This document shows positions 7,369-16,816 of a DNA stretch of 64,000 nucleotides, one piece after another. Within the stretch, counting starts at the first letter, position 1, and each line of letters begins with the position of its first letter. Source of the stretch: Caballeronia sp. NK8 (GTDB taxonomy: Bacteria > Pseudomonadota > Gammaproteobacteria > Burkholderiales > Burkholderiaceae); the NCBI RefSeq assembly GCF_018408855.1, contig NZ_AP024326.1, positions 682,001-746,000 on the forward strand, read 5' to 3'. The notes under the pieces are model-generated. The model was not told the DNA's origin. It was given only the letters and a program-made list of their open reading frames with translations, and ran no database searches. The translations under genes and the position numbers were made by a program.

Positions 7369-8643
7369 TCAGTCGGTCGGCTTCGACCCCAGCAACAGTA
7401 TGTCGACAAGTCGTCGCGCGCTCTGTTGCCAATCAGGCGCCGAGGCGACGTTCGAAACGCCCACCAACGCCCGAAGCAGGTCGAGTGGTTCGAGGTCTGG
7501 CCGGATGTCACCACTTTCCATTGCTCGGCTCACAAGGGTCCGAATCGCCCCCTTAATCAAGTTGCCCGAGTACTCGAACAGTTTGGTCGGTGTTCCTCCG
7601 ACGATGGAGTTCAGCGCCGGTGCGATGATTTTCTTTGTCGCAATGTAGTCGACGAACAGCAGCATCCATGCTCGCAAAGCATCGAGCGCGGGAAGCGACT
7701 CGGTCAGCCTCCGCTCCTCTGCCGCCAGTTTTTCGACCTCAGCACGATAGACGCTTTCCAGTAAGGCCTCCCGCGTCGGGAAGTGCCGGTAGAGCGTGCC
7801 TGCGCCTACGCCCGCTTGACGGGCGACGTCCTCCAGGCTGTATAGAACGTCGCTGCCAATACGCACGCCACCTGCGACTATAAGGCTGCGCAGGTGAAGA
7901 CGAAAAATATCTCTTATCGGCGTTGATGCCCTCTGCTGTTTTGCCTGCAAGCGTTCGAAATCAGGAGTTTCGCTAATGGCGCGCCGAACCCATACGCCGG
8001 CCCCAACGAGCACGACGCTGAGCACAAAGGGAATACGCCAGCCCCAAGACCCGAACTCCTGTGATGGAATCGCAGTCGTCGTGACCCACAACGTGCCCGT
8101 TGCTAGCAAGGTCCCTGCAGCTGGACCAATTTGTGCAAATGAGCCATTGAGACCGCGTTTTCTCTGATTCCCGTGCTCGGAGGACAACAGCACAGCAGCA
8201 GCCCAGTCTCCTCCCAGCGCCATGCCTTGAAAGAAGCGAAGGGCAACCAGAAAAAGAGGTGCCGCAATACGGATGTCTTCGTACGTCGGGAGCAACCCGA
8301 TGGCAAGACTGGACAGTCCCATCATCAGCAGCGTAATCAGCAGCACCTTCTTGCGCCCATACTCGTCGCCCGCCCATCCGAAGACGATGCCTCCGACGGG
8401 TCTTGAAAGATATCCGACCGCGTACGTGGAGAAGGCCAGTATGGTCCCAACGATAGGGTCGAACAATGGGAAAAACAGATGGTTGAAAACCAGCGCTGCC
8501 ATCGCGTTGTACAACGTGAAGTCGTGCCATTCCAAGGTGGCACCCGCCATACTGGCGGCCGCCACCTTCATCATGGAAGAACGAGGTGCCGCCTCAGTTC
8601 GCGCTGCATCTTGGCTAGCTGTGTAACGGTCGTTGTGATTCAT
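7369..8643 (-). CDS. Chimeric ORF: MHS-family transporter N-half fused to a TetR-family regulator
   Basis: One open frame of 424 codons with two unrelated halves. Residues 1 to about 268 are the first half of a metabolite:H+ symporter, with TLEWHDFTLYNAMAALVF, the loop GWAGDEYGRKKVLL and RFFQGMALGGDWAAAVLL, up to AGGVRIGSDVLYSL. From about residue 269 the frame continues as EDVARQAGVGAGTLYRHFPT and EALLESVYRAEVEKL, the recognition helix and C-terminus of a TetR regulator lacking its first helix. A deletion between two co-oriented genes explains this. The result has about six membrane segments and an incomplete DNA-binding domain, so it is probably non-functional though uninterrupted. Confidence 0.85.
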   Translation of the reverse strand: MNHNDRYTASQDAARTEAAPRSSMMKVAAASMAGATLEWHDFTLYNAMAALVFNHLFFPLFDPIVGTILAFSTYAVGYLSRPVGGIVFGWAGDEYGRKKVLLITLLMMGLSSLAIGLLPTYEDIRIAAPLFLVALRFFQGMALGGDWAAAVLLSSEHGNQRKRGLNGSFAQIGPAAGTLLATGTLWVTTTAIPSQEFGSWGWRIPFVLSVVLVGAGVWVRRAISETPDFERLQAKQQRASTPIRDIFRLHLRSLIVAGGVRIGSDVLYSLEDVARQAGVGAGTLYRHFPTREALLESVYRAEVEKLAAEERRLTESLPALDALRAWMLLFVDYIATKKIIAPALNSIVGGTPTKLFEYSGNLIKGAIRTLVSRAMESGDIRPDLEPLDLLRALVGVSNVASAPDWQQSARRLVDILLLGSKPTD

Positions 8644-8692
8644 TTCGAATGCGATTGATTCTTCGATTGCTCAGATTGCTCGTCGACTTGCT

Positions 8693-9995
8693 TCAATGAA
8701 GCTTGACTCGAGGCGTTCCGATTTGGCGAAGGCCGTTCGCCAAAAGGGCCACTGCCATACGACGGAGGCCGGAGACCGCCATCAAATGTTTCCGATAGAG
8801 CGCGGCATACATCACCTTTGCAATAAGACCCTGGACGAAGATGTTGCGAGAGGCCGCAATTCCAGAGAGGTTTCCAATCGCGGTCGATGACCCCAATGAA
8901 ATCAGCGACCCATGGTCTTTGTACTGGAAGACGCCGATTGGACGTCCATTGATGCGTGCAGACAGGGCTTTGTACAAAAACATGGCTTACTTATGCGCAG
9001 CCTGCGCTCGCGGCGGAACCATGCGTTCGCTCGTCCATGAGCAACTGGCGCAGTCCCCAAGCGCAAAGATGTTCTCGTCCGATTCACTCTGAAGAGAGCC
9101 GGACACCTTCACTTGATTGAGCTTGTTCACAACAATTCCATCCAGCGACGCGAGCACCTCTGGCGCCTTGATACCTGCGGCCCAGATGGTGATGTCTGCA
9201 GGGATGACGCGGCCGCTTTTCGTCGCGACGGATTGAGGCTCTACCCGTGTGACCGAGTCCGACACAGAGATGGAGACATCCAGGTTTTTCAAGGATGTGT
9301 GTGTCGCGAGAGACACTTTCTCGGGAAGCGCCGGCAAGATTCGGTTGCCAGCCTCCAGCAGCGTGATTCTCATCGTCGTGCTGCCGTCAGTGGCCAGCAC
9401 GCCGAACTGGCGGAAGGTGGTCTCCATCCGGCGGAGTTCTGCGGCCAGTTCAACCCCTGTTGCGCCTGCCCCGATGATGGCGAGGTCCACGGGTTCCGCA
9501 TTGCCACCTTCGCTCAAAGCCTGCTTTCGCACGCATGCCTGAAGAAGCCGCTTGCGAAGTCGCTCGGCTTGCTCGAGCGTATCCAGCGTGATGGCGTTGT
9601 CCTGCGCCCCAGGAACGCCGAAGAAGTGCGTTCTGCTTCCCAACGCAAGGACCAGCGTATCGTATTCGATGGTGCGGGCAGGAAGCACTTCTTTGCTGTC
9701 GTCATCGGCGTCGACCACCGCACCAATTTTCACCTGCCGAGCGTCTCGTTCGACGCCGGTCATCTCGCCTTGCACGAACGAAAAGTGATGCCAGTGGGCA
9801 TGGGCCGCGTATGTGATTTGATGCGCGTGTGTGTCGAGGCTACCTGCCGCTACCTCATGAAGAAGTCCAAACATGAGTCGGCCAGCGGTCAATCAACGTT
9901 ACCTGAGCCCGACCGGCCTTTCCGAGGCGGTCGCCGAGACGGGTCGCCAACTCCAAACCTCCAGCGCCCCCACCAACAATCACGATTCGATGCAT
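8693..9995 (-). pseudogene. ndh: Type II NADH dehydrogenase (NDH-2), inactivated
   Basis: Reading down from the ATG at 9995: the FAD motif IVGGGAGGLELATRLGDRLG up to PTHVW, a frameshift near 9868, then LLHEVAAGSLDTHAHQITYA, the NAD-binding motif IIGAGATGVELAAEL, IFALGDCASC and PPRAQAAHK. An in-frame TAA follows at 8987-8989, and the same frame resumes with MFLYKALSARINGRPIGVFQ, YKDHGSLISLG and a C-terminus ending at 8693. Family members normally have a few extra residues between HVW and LLHE, so about 5 bases are lost there. Two independent lesions make it a pseudogene. NDH-2 oxidises NADH and passes electrons to quinone at the membrane. Confidence 0.85.
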
Positions 9996-10012
9996 TTCAA
10001 GCCTCGTTCGGG

Positions 10013-10210
10013 TTAGTTGTAGCCAAGGATTGCTGAAAAGGACACGTCGGCGCGGTCGTGCGCGCTGTTAGCAAGCGACGACATCGGAGCCTGAAGGAGC
10101 GACGAATACGGAGACAAATGCTTGTTCGCATTTGCACTTGCGCTCTTCGTAACAACGGTTGCCGCGTCGAGCGCGCTGATGAACGGTAAATGAATATGGC
10201 TGGAAGTCAT
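10013..10210 (-). CDS. Small protein of unknown function under the shared LysR-type promoter
   Basis: 65 residues from the ATG at 10210, preceded by AGGAGA. The frame is open further upstream, but the conserved promoter block at 10291-10356 and the ribosome site favour this start. The sequence is rich in Ala, Ser and His (HIHLPFISALDAATVVTKSA), without a clear signal peptide or Cys motif. It lies between promoter block A and the broken NADH dehydrogenase gene, probably as the first gene of that transcript. Function unknown. Confidence 0.55.
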   Translation of the reverse strand: MTSSHIHLPFISALDAATVVTKSASANANKHLSPYSSLLQAPMSSLANSAHDRADVSFSAILGYN

Positions 10211-10290
10211 GGTTGTCTCCTGAGTAATCCGAACGAGATATCGAGTGATTAAGACGCTTGTGGAAGTTGAGAAAGAACGCCCATGGACCA

Positions 10291-10356
10291 ACTATAGGAA
10301 AGTCAAAAAAGAAAAAAAGACGACCTGTTTTAACGGTATTGGAAAGAATCTCTTAC
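10291..10356 (-). promoter_or_regulatory. Promoter block A: LysR-type site plus -10 box
   Basis: On the minus strand, a dyad (plus-strand GGAAAGAATCTCTTAC at 10341-10356) is followed by 16 bases, GTCGTC (10324-10319), 22 bases, and the -10 box TATAGT (10296-10291). It matches block B at 17817-17884 almost base for base, including the plus-strand text GACGACC/A..TTTT.ACGGTAT. The inferred transcript leads into the 65-residue gene and the ndh pseudogene. Confidence 0.65.
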
Positions 10357-10510
10357 TATCGACTGGCGAGTTTTCGTTTCAGGCAGCTTGCAAAGGACGA
10401 ACGCAGACAGCCGAGGAATGACCTCAGCGCACTGGCGGGGAAAGGGACGCAAAGAGAAGGTCCGTGCGCCCCGCCGACGGGTGGCGCAAACGGACGTACT
10501 GCTTCGAGAA

Positions 10511-11527
10511 TTACTTGAAGGCGGGAGAAATGACGGTCGAGATGAGCTGGACTACGGCGATATGAGTTGCCTCAGGGATTCCGTCGACGTTGCCGTCGAT
10601 TACGTTTGCGACCGAGTTGATAAGTCCGACATCAACACCACGTCTGAGCAAGGCAACTTCCGACGCGGGACTATGTGCTAGTGACGCCTTGCCCATTCGC
10701 GCCGCGAATGCCCCAGCGATTGCGTAGCAGCCCCAGTTCGAACACGCAGCGGTCACCAAGACGTCTGTGCCGGTTACGGCGCCGATGCCGGCGCTGCCAT
10801 CTGGACGTTTATCACCGAACTTGACGAACTCCTGCACCGCCTCGGCCACAACGCCCATCCCAATTTCGTTACCACCATCGCCGACCGCAACGGTCGGAAT
10901 ACCTTGTGCGATGGCTTCATCGAACAGGAAGTCGATGCGGGCGCGTCCCATACCGTAGTCGATGCCGCGCATACTGCAGTAGATGCCGTCAACATTCCGG
11001 CCAACGCGTTCGGTCGAGAAGAACAGCGCGGGGCGGTACTTTTCGATGAGCTGCTTTGATACGTCCTTGGCGCCAGCTTCATCGAGCGGAAACGGTTCGA
11101 CGCAGACAACTGCGAGACTTCCATCATCTCGGGCAATCTTTGCTTGCTCATATGGAAGCACAGTCAGCCCGGCAGTCGTCAGAATCGCTGAGGTCGTTTC
11201 GATGAGCGTCTGCTCTACGAAGGTAATGCACAGCGCTTTCTTGGAAAGCGAGAGAGCACGAACAACCGCAGCAAGGCCTGCGGGACCGTCATTCTCGCCG
11301 ATTGACGGCGAAATCCATGCTCTGGATACGGAGCCCGTCGTGACGAAGACGTTGGCTTTCTCGGGGATAGCCGCGAGCGCATCGGCGGCGGCGCCCACCA
11401 GCGGCCCACCTTGACGCTCGCGAGCCGCAGCGTACAGTTGCTCTACGCCACGGCCACCCAAGTCTAGGGAGACGAGCGAATCGAGACGCTCGTCAATTGC
11501 GCCGAAATTGGAGTCGGTCATAGTCAT
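10511..11527 (-). CDS. D-glutamate cyclase-like protein (DUF4392), copy 2
   Basis: 338-residue member of the DUF4392/D-glutamate cyclase family, whose characterised member cyclises D-glutamate to 5-oxo-D-proline. Family motifs are visible: ENDGPAGLAAVVRAL near residue 78, FFSTERVGRNVDGIYCSMRG in the middle, VAVGDGGNEIGMG and VTGTDVLVTAACSNWGCYAI. It keeps the canonical ERVGRNxDGxY form, so it is closer to the characterised type than copy 1. The start overlaps the stop of the PLP enzyme (ATGA), indicating translational coupling. It is the last gene of the operon. The true substrate may be a glutamate analogue. Confidence 0.85.
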   Translation of the reverse strand: MTMTDSNFGAIDERLDSLVSLDLGGRGVEQLYAAARERQGGPLVGAAADALAAIPEKANVFVTTGSVSRAWISPSIGENDGPAGLAAVVRALSLSKKALCITFVEQTLIETTSAILTTAGLTVLPYEQAKIARDDGSLAVVCVEPFPLDEAGAKDVSKQLIEKYRPALFFSTERVGRNVDGIYCSMRGIDYGMGRARIDFLFDEAIAQGIPTVAVGDGGNEIGMGVVAEAVQEFVKFGDKRPDGSAGIGAVTGTDVLVTAACSNWGCYAIAGAFAARMGKASLAHSPASEVALLRRGVDVGLINSVANVIDGNVDGIPEATHIAVVQLISTVISPAFK

Positions 11528-12837
11528 TTCCCTACAACGAGACGCGCGATAGCATCGCGGTCATGGATAAGGCCGGCTACCTTTTCGAGAGATTTCTGCA
11601 CCGCAGACACGACCGCATTGAGCCCACCTGTGCGACCCAATGCGTCGAGCGTCGGCTTCAGTCGCAGCGACACCCGAGCGCCAGGCTGCCCATGAGTATT
11701 CACGGTAAGGATGCCGTGGTCTTCGAGAAGCACCATGCCCAGCGCAGACGTTGCCTCGCAAGGCACCACCACCGGCTTTTCGCCTTCACGGCCTGCCAGT
11801 TTCAAGAGCACCCGCAACACACCATCCTCGTCCACCATCGGACCCAGGTCGCTGCGCTTCACAAGGTCCTTCCCCATCTTCTGCTCGAGCGCTTCAGCCA
11901 GCTTCTGACCGGCCGCGGATTCCTCGCGAAGGTCGCGAGGCTCATATTTCTGGAGCGAGCGCAGAACCGCCGCTGCGATGGGGGCACGCGCCTCCATTCC
12001 AAACTCGGCTCCCTTTGCCGCGGCGGCAGTCACCAGTTCCGGACGACCAACGAGAACACCCGCGCGGGGTCCGGAGAGGCCAGCCTTATCGCAGTTGGTC
12101 ACCGATACGTCAGCGCCCAGTTGCAGACTTAGGGCACCGCCGTGAAGGACGGTACGCAGCCGAGCGCCATAGGCCTCGTCGAGGAACACAATCGCACCTA
12201 GCGCTTGTGCATAGTGAGCGACCTCCCGAGTGATGTGGTCGTCGAGCCGCTCGAGGCTGCTCGTGACGGTCGTGATGACGACAAGCGCCGGCCGCTCCGC
12301 GTCGATAGTCTTAGCCCATTCCTTGTCGCCGTGTACCTCGCGGGCGGGGACGCCGGCAATTTTGGAGCCGCGAACGACCGAAGCGTGGGAGCGTCCACCA
12401 GGGGGCACCACTGACACAAAGGCTTTGCCGTTAGCAAGCGCCGCAATCGTAGCGATAATGCCGGCGCTTGTTCGATTGAAGACCGCAACTGCATCGTCAG
12501 TCTTTCCGCCCATGTGACCGATTGCAACTTGGCGGAGCTCTTCGGCGGCGAGGCCGGGGCCGACCCATTCTTCGCACAGCGTTGCGATGTCGTCTGCGTG
12601 AATCGGGAAGTCACGTTGATTTCCCGTGAAGACGCCGATGGACTCAGCCCCAAGCAACTTCACGCGCTTCGCAGCAACGGCTTGGCCATGACGCAATCTG
12701 AGAGCTTCGTCGATGCTGGACCGAATAATCGAGCCCCGAGCGAATCCGACCGTCGGGTCGATGACGTTGCCAAAACTATCCGTTTTTACGGCACTGGTAT
12801 CAGCAGAGACGCTCTGCGCTTCTTTAACACTGCTCAT
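11524..12837 (-). CDS. SelA-like PLP-dependent enzyme of unknown reaction
   Basis: 437-residue fold-type I PLP enzyme resembling the SelA/D-glucosaminate-6-phosphate ammonia-lyase (DgaE) group more than ordinary aminotransferases. VFNRTSAGIIATIAALANGK forms the phosphate-binding start, VFLDEAYGARLR has the Asp contacting the PLP ring, and TNCDKAGLSGPRAGVLVG has the probable PLP lysine. The start at 12837 follows GAGGTGAT at good spacing; the longer GTG start at 12846 has no better site. It lies between two D-glutamate-cyclase paralogues and overlaps the second. An elimination or racemisation on an amino acid is plausible, but the reaction is unproven. Confidence 0.8.
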   Translation of the reverse strand: MSSVKEAQSVSADTSAVKTDSFGNVIDPTVGFARGSIIRSSIDEALRLRHGQAVAAKRVKLLGAESIGVFTGNQRDFPIHADDIATLCEEWVGPGLAAEELRQVAIGHMGGKTDDAVAVFNRTSAGIIATIAALANGKAFVSVVPPGGRSHASVVRGSKIAGVPAREVHGDKEWAKTIDAERPALVVITTVTSSLERLDDHITREVAHYAQALGAIVFLDEAYGARLRTVLHGGALSLQLGADVSVTNCDKAGLSGPRAGVLVGRPELVTAAAAKGAEFGMEARAPIAAAVLRSLQKYEPRDLREESAAGQKLAEALEQKMGKDLVKRSDLGPMVDEDGVLRVLLKLAGREGEKPVVVPCEATSALGMVLLEDHGILTVNTHGQPGARVSLRLKPTLDALGRTGGLNAVVSAVQKSLEKVAGLIHDRDAIARLVVGK

Positions 12838-12890
12838 TCGAATCACCTCTGTAGACTGTTCATAGTCGTGCCACTCAGGCCCAAACTTCG

Positions 12891-13886
12891 TTAAAGAGAG
12901 ACTGCGACGATGCTTCGCAACATCTCAACGAAAGCCGTGTGCCCTTCCCAATTGATGCCGTCCACAGCCACTTCCGCGCGCGAGGTCGCGCCGTCTCTCG
13001 CCCCGGCTTGCACGGTTGCCTCGATGAGACGTCGCTCCAGTTCCTGACCATGCAGAACCTCGGGGCGTGCTTCTCTCGCAGCGATGGCGGCGGAGACTGC
13101 ATAAGCTCCCCAGTTCGAGACTGACGCACTGACGACCACGTCTGTGGCGGTTACCGTCACCACGCCGGACGCATGTCCAGCGAGCGACTTGGCGCCTAGC
13201 GGATGAATAGCGGTGATAGCATCTCTGACGGCGCCGAACCCGACCTCATTGCCGCCGTCGCCGATACCGATGGTGAGCACGCCACGCTTGCGAGCGACAT
13301 CCGCGAGCAGATAGACGTGTCCAACGTCTTCCGGGTTACGACAGTCCCCACGCACGCCGTGGAAGAAGCCTTCCTGGTTCGGTCCATCACGCTCGACAAA
13401 GATGACAGCCGCCGGACGGTACTCCGCCATCAAGTCGTCGGCCTTGGCTTGTCCCGACTGCAGTCCCAATTGAAAGCAAACCGTCGACACTAACTTCGTC
13501 TGGCCGATTTCTTCGGTCACAAGAGTTGCAACGGCGCGAACGGGGGCAGCATGTGCGTCTTCGGTGACGAGTACAACGCGCACGCCGTACGCGAGCGCCA
13601 GTGCACGGGCCAGCACAGCTGCGCCAACAGGCCCGTCCGTCTCGCCTTGCGGGAGTTTCGGCGCCGTACCAGCTCCTGTCGCGATGAAAACCGTATCGCC
13701 CTTGGAGAGCACTTCACTCAGCTTGCGTGCAGCGAGCGAACTGAGCGGTTCGCCGTGATGTGCGCGGCACGCCTGATACATCGGCACGACGTACCCAGCT
13801 GGCAGGCCGCCGTTCAGAGGGCGAATCTCAACCGTCATAAGGCGGTCGATTCGCTCACCCGTGATTTGTTCGTTTGTCGGAGTCAT
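12891..13886 (-). CDS. D-glutamate cyclase-like protein (DUF4392), copy 1
   Basis: 331 residues, a divergent paralogue of the DUF4392 protein at 10511-11527. Shared blocks include ETDGPVGAAVLARALALAYG, VIFVERDGPNQEGFFHGVRG, IGIGDGGNEVGFGAVRDAI and VTATDVVVSASVSNWGAYAV. The VGRN of copy 2 is DGPN here, and the metal- or substrate-site region differs, so the two may act on different substrates or form a heteromer. It starts 9 bases after the MHS symporter stop and ends 53 bases before the PLP enzyme start, all on one strand. Confidence 0.85.
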   Translation of the reverse strand: MTPTNEQITGERIDRLMTVEIRPLNGGLPAGYVVPMYQACRAHHGEPLSSLAARKLSEVLSKGDTVFIATGAGTAPKLPQGETDGPVGAAVLARALALAYGVRVVLVTEDAHAAPVRAVATLVTEEIGQTKLVSTVCFQLGLQSGQAKADDLMAEYRPAAVIFVERDGPNQEGFFHGVRGDCRNPEDVGHVYLLADVARKRGVLTIGIGDGGNEVGFGAVRDAITAIHPLGAKSLAGHASGVVTVTATDVVVSASVSNWGAYAVSAAIAAREARPEVLHGQELERRLIEATVQAGARDGATSRAEVAVDGINWEGHTAFVEMLRSIVAVSL

Positions 13887-13895
13887 GGCGGCGCA

Positions 13896-15215
13896 TCAAC
13901 GGTCGATGGGTTCGCGATACGTCTCTTTGACGAGGAGCACGCAGACCAGGGAGACAATCGCAGCTGCGACGACATACCACGACACCGAGAGCGAACTACC
14001 ACTGCGAGCAACGAGCCAAGCTGCAACCATCGGGGTCGGGGCGCTGGAGATGATTCCCGACAACTGATAGGCAGTTGAAGACCCGCTGAATCGATACCGG
14101 GTCGGGTATTGCTCGGCATAAATCACGCCGTGCAGGGAGCCCGTCGACGCATGCCCGATGCCAAGACCAAGCGAGAGCGCGAGCGTGATAAGCACGGGGT
14201 TACCGGTGTCGAGCATCCAGAACAGTGGGAACGCAAACACAGCGAAGAAGAGAGCACCGAAGCCGTAGACGACCCGGCGACCGACCTTGTCAGAGAGCCA
14301 ACCGAAAACCGGTTGCATGAACAAGTCGACCGCGGCGGCGACCAGCAGGCCCGTCGATGCCACACTGCGCGGCAAATGAAGCGTGCTCGTGATGTAGGTC
14401 AGCGCGTAGACCGTAATCAGGAAGTAGCCGACGTTAGCAACGGATTGGAAGAAAATCATGATGACCGTTTTCTTCTTCTCGTTTTGCCAGACCTCGAGCA
14501 GCGGCGCACGCGAGACATTGCCCGCCGCCTTCACCTTCTCGAAATTCGGTGGCTCGCTCACCTGGAGCCGGATGTACATGCCGACGAACAGCAACGCGAG
14601 GCTGAAGATAAAAGGAAGGCGCCAACCCCACGCGAAGAATTGCTCGTCCGGCAGCGCCGAAACCAACGCAAAGGCGCCAGTCGACACGAGCAGGCCAGCG
14701 GGCACACCCATTTGCATGGTGGCGCCAAAAAGTCCGCGCCTGCCTTCTGGAGCATGTTCGACCGACATCAGCGCCGCGCCCCCCCATTCACCGCCGAGAG
14801 CAAAGCCTTGAATCACGCGCAGCAGAATCAGAAGTCCGGGGCTCCAGTAGCCAATCGAGTTGTATGACGGCAAGAAGCCAATCGCTGCCGTACACAGACC
14901 CATCACAAGAAGCGTGAAGACGAGCATCTGCTTTCGGCCCATGCGGTCGCCGAAGTGACCGATGACCATCCCGCCCAGCGGCCGGAGGATGAACGCGACA
15001 GCGAACGACGCCATCGAGGCGAGCGTGGCCATTTCAGGCGTCAGCTCATTGAAAAAGACATTGGGGAAGACAAGTGCGGCCGCCGTCCCGTACAAGAAGT
15101 AGTCGTACCATTCAACCGTCGTTCCGATGAACGAGCTCAGCGCGGCGCGTGTTGACGAACCGTGCGACGCGTCTAAGTCTTCAGTTGCGGTAGTTGATGC
15201 GTATTGGGCGGTCAT
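13896..15215 (-). CDS. MHS-family (MFS) metabolite:H+ symporter
   Basis: 439-residue inner-membrane transporter with about 12 hydrophobic segments. Typical MHS signatures: GTTVEWYDYFLYGTAAALVF near the N-terminus, GHFGDRMGRKQMLV in the loop 2-3 motif, RVIQGFALGGEWGGAALM, and a second DKVGRRVVYGFG motif mid-protein. Relatives carry shikimate, alpha-ketoglutarate, proline/betaine or dicarboxylates. A clean ribosome site (GGAGGACAC) precedes the ATG. Its place inside the operon, beside the cyclase-like and PLP genes, makes it the likely importer of the pathway substrate or a related acid. It is intact. Confidence 0.92.
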   Translation of the reverse strand: MTAQYASTTATEDLDASHGSSTRAALSSFIGTTVEWYDYFLYGTAAALVFPNVFFNELTPEMATLASMASFAVAFILRPLGGMVIGHFGDRMGRKQMLVFTLLVMGLCTAAIGFLPSYNSIGYWSPGLLILLRVIQGFALGGEWGGAALMSVEHAPEGRRGLFGATMQMGVPAGLLVSTGAFALVSALPDEQFFAWGWRLPFIFSLALLFVGMYIRLQVSEPPNFEKVKAAGNVSRAPLLEVWQNEKKKTVIMIFFQSVANVGYFLITVYALTYITSTLHLPRSVASTGLLVAAAVDLFMQPVFGWLSDKVGRRVVYGFGALFFAVFAFPLFWMLDTGNPVLITLALSLGLGIGHASTGSLHGVIYAEQYPTRYRFSGSSTAYQLSGIISSAPTPMVAAWLVARSGSSLSVSWYVVAAAIVSLVCVLLVKETYREPIDR

Positions 15216-15289
15216 GTGTCCTCCAACATGTATGAGTCGGGCGCGTTGGCCCGGTCGATTGCCCGGGCCAAATTTGCCTTCATTCGCCG

Positions 15290-16789
15290 TTAGACGTTGA
15301 TGGTCACGCTCTTGCGCGCCGTGTACGCCTCAAGTGCGCCTTCGATGGAGTATTCCGCGCCGATACCGCTTTGCTTCGCGCCACCGTACGACATGCCCGG
15401 AATCTGACCACCGGCACGATTCACCTGGAGCCAGCCTGCATCGATTTGCTCGGTGGCCTTCAATGCCTTGGTGATGTCGTTCGTGAATACATATGCCGCG
15501 AGGCCGTAGACCGTGTCGTTGGCCCACTGAATCACCTCTTGCTCATCCGTCCAAGGAATCGCGACGAGGACCGGACCGAAGACTTCTTCGCGGCAGACGC
15601 GCCAGCTGTTGTCCACTCCAGCGAAGATGACCGGTTCGGGGAAGAAGCCCTTAGCTTCGTCGACCGGCGGCGGTACTGTGCCCGTGAGAACCTTGGCGCC
15701 CGAATCGACTGCTTCTTTGATGAAATCGCGAACAGCGGTGTAGCGCTCTTCGCTGATGATTGCGCCGATGTCGTTTGCTTCATCGAGCGAGTCACCCGTC
15801 TTCAGCTCTTTCACCTTTGCAACGAGTTTCGGAATCACAACGTCCCAAACATCCTTGTGGACATACAGACGCGAGCCTGCCGTACAGGATTGACCTTGGC
15901 GAGCGAAGCGCATCGCGTTGATGATGCCGGTCACGGTCGCGTCGACATACTCCGGCGTAGCAGCGTCCGGGTAGACGATGCAAGGGCTCTTGCCGCCCAG
16001 TTCTAGCGTCGAACGACCGATGCGGTCTGCAACAGCATGCGCGACGAGCTTCCCGACTTCCAGCGAACCCGTGAACGACACCTTTGCGACGTCCGCGTTT
16101 TGCGACAACGCAGCGCCTGCTTCAATACCGGTACCGGTGACCAGATTGAACACGCCCGCCGGGAACAGCCCGGTCGCAAGTTCCGCAATTTTAATAACGG
16201 CCAGCGGAGCATCTTCTGCTGGCTTCAGGACCAGCGTGTTACCGGTGCCGAGCGCCATGCCAATCTTCACCGCGGCCAAAACGACCGGCGAGTTCCACGG
16301 AATAATGGCGCCGACAACGCCGAGCGGTTCGCGAGTCGAATAGCTGAACAGGCCCGGACCGAGCGGGAGCGTTTCACCCTTCTGCTCCGCAACGACGCCA
16401 CCGTAATAGCGAAGCACTTCGGCTGCGCCCAGAACTTCAGGACGGCTCTGCGTACGCAGGGCATTGCCGCTTTCTGCTGCGAGCACGCGCGCGATTTCTT
16501 CTGCGTTCGCCGTGACGCGATTGCCCAGTTCCGTCAGCAGCGCGCCTCGAGCACGCGAAGCCATGCGGCGCCATGTCGGGAATGCGGCCTTTGCCGCGGC
16601 CACCGCTGCGGCGACGTCGTCTGCATCGCTTGCCCCAATGGTTGCGAGCTTCTCACGACGCGACGGATTCTCGATGTCGAGCGTCTTGCCCTTCGCCGGC
16701 GTGCGCCATTCGTTGTTGATGAGCAGGCCGGTAATGCCAGCTTTCGGAAGGACAACTTCGGCTTTCAAGTCTTCAGTACGGGAATTCAC
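15290..16789 (-). CDS. NAD(P)+-dependent aldehyde dehydrogenase
   Basis: 499 residues, full length for the ALDH superfamily. Visible landmarks: IIPWNSPVVLAAVKIGMAL with the cofactor-binding Asn, FTGSLEVGKLV, the general base Glu in TLELGGKSP, the nucleophile Cys in GQSCTAGSRLYV, and EEVFGPVLVAIPW. The start is a GTG at 16789 preceded by GAGGAAG. It would oxidise a semialdehyde or amino-aldehyde to its acid in the cytoplasm. The 27-base gap to the upstream reductase gene supports an operon, so the two probably handle aldehydes from the same pathway. Confidence 0.92.
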   Translation of the reverse strand: MNSRTEDLKAEVVLPKAGITGLLINNEWRTPAKGKTLDIENPSRREKLATIGASDADDVAAAVAAAKAAFPTWRRMASRARGALLTELGNRVTANAEEIARVLAAESGNALRTQSRPEVLGAAEVLRYYGGVVAEQKGETLPLGPGLFSYSTREPLGVVGAIIPWNSPVVLAAVKIGMALGTGNTLVLKPAEDAPLAVIKIAELATGLFPAGVFNLVTGTGIEAGAALSQNADVAKVSFTGSLEVGKLVAHAVADRIGRSTLELGGKSPCIVYPDAATPEYVDATVTGIINAMRFARQGQSCTAGSRLYVHKDVWDVVIPKLVAKVKELKTGDSLDEANDIGAIISEERYTAVRDFIKEAVDSGAKVLTGTVPPPVDEAKGFFPEPVIFAGVDNSWRVCREEVFGPVLVAIPWTDEQEVIQWANDTVYGLAAYVFTNDITKALKATEQIDAGWLQVNRAGGQIPGMSYGGAKQSGIGAEYSIEGALEAYTARKSVTINV

Positions 16790-16816
16790 GATTTCTTCCT
16801 CGGAAACGATAACGGG

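Noticed and set aside
14109..14867. 252-codon plus-strand frame inside the MHS symporter
   Set aside because: Composition is Arg/Glu/His-rich, as expected from the antisense of a GC-rich membrane gene; no motif or ribosome site.
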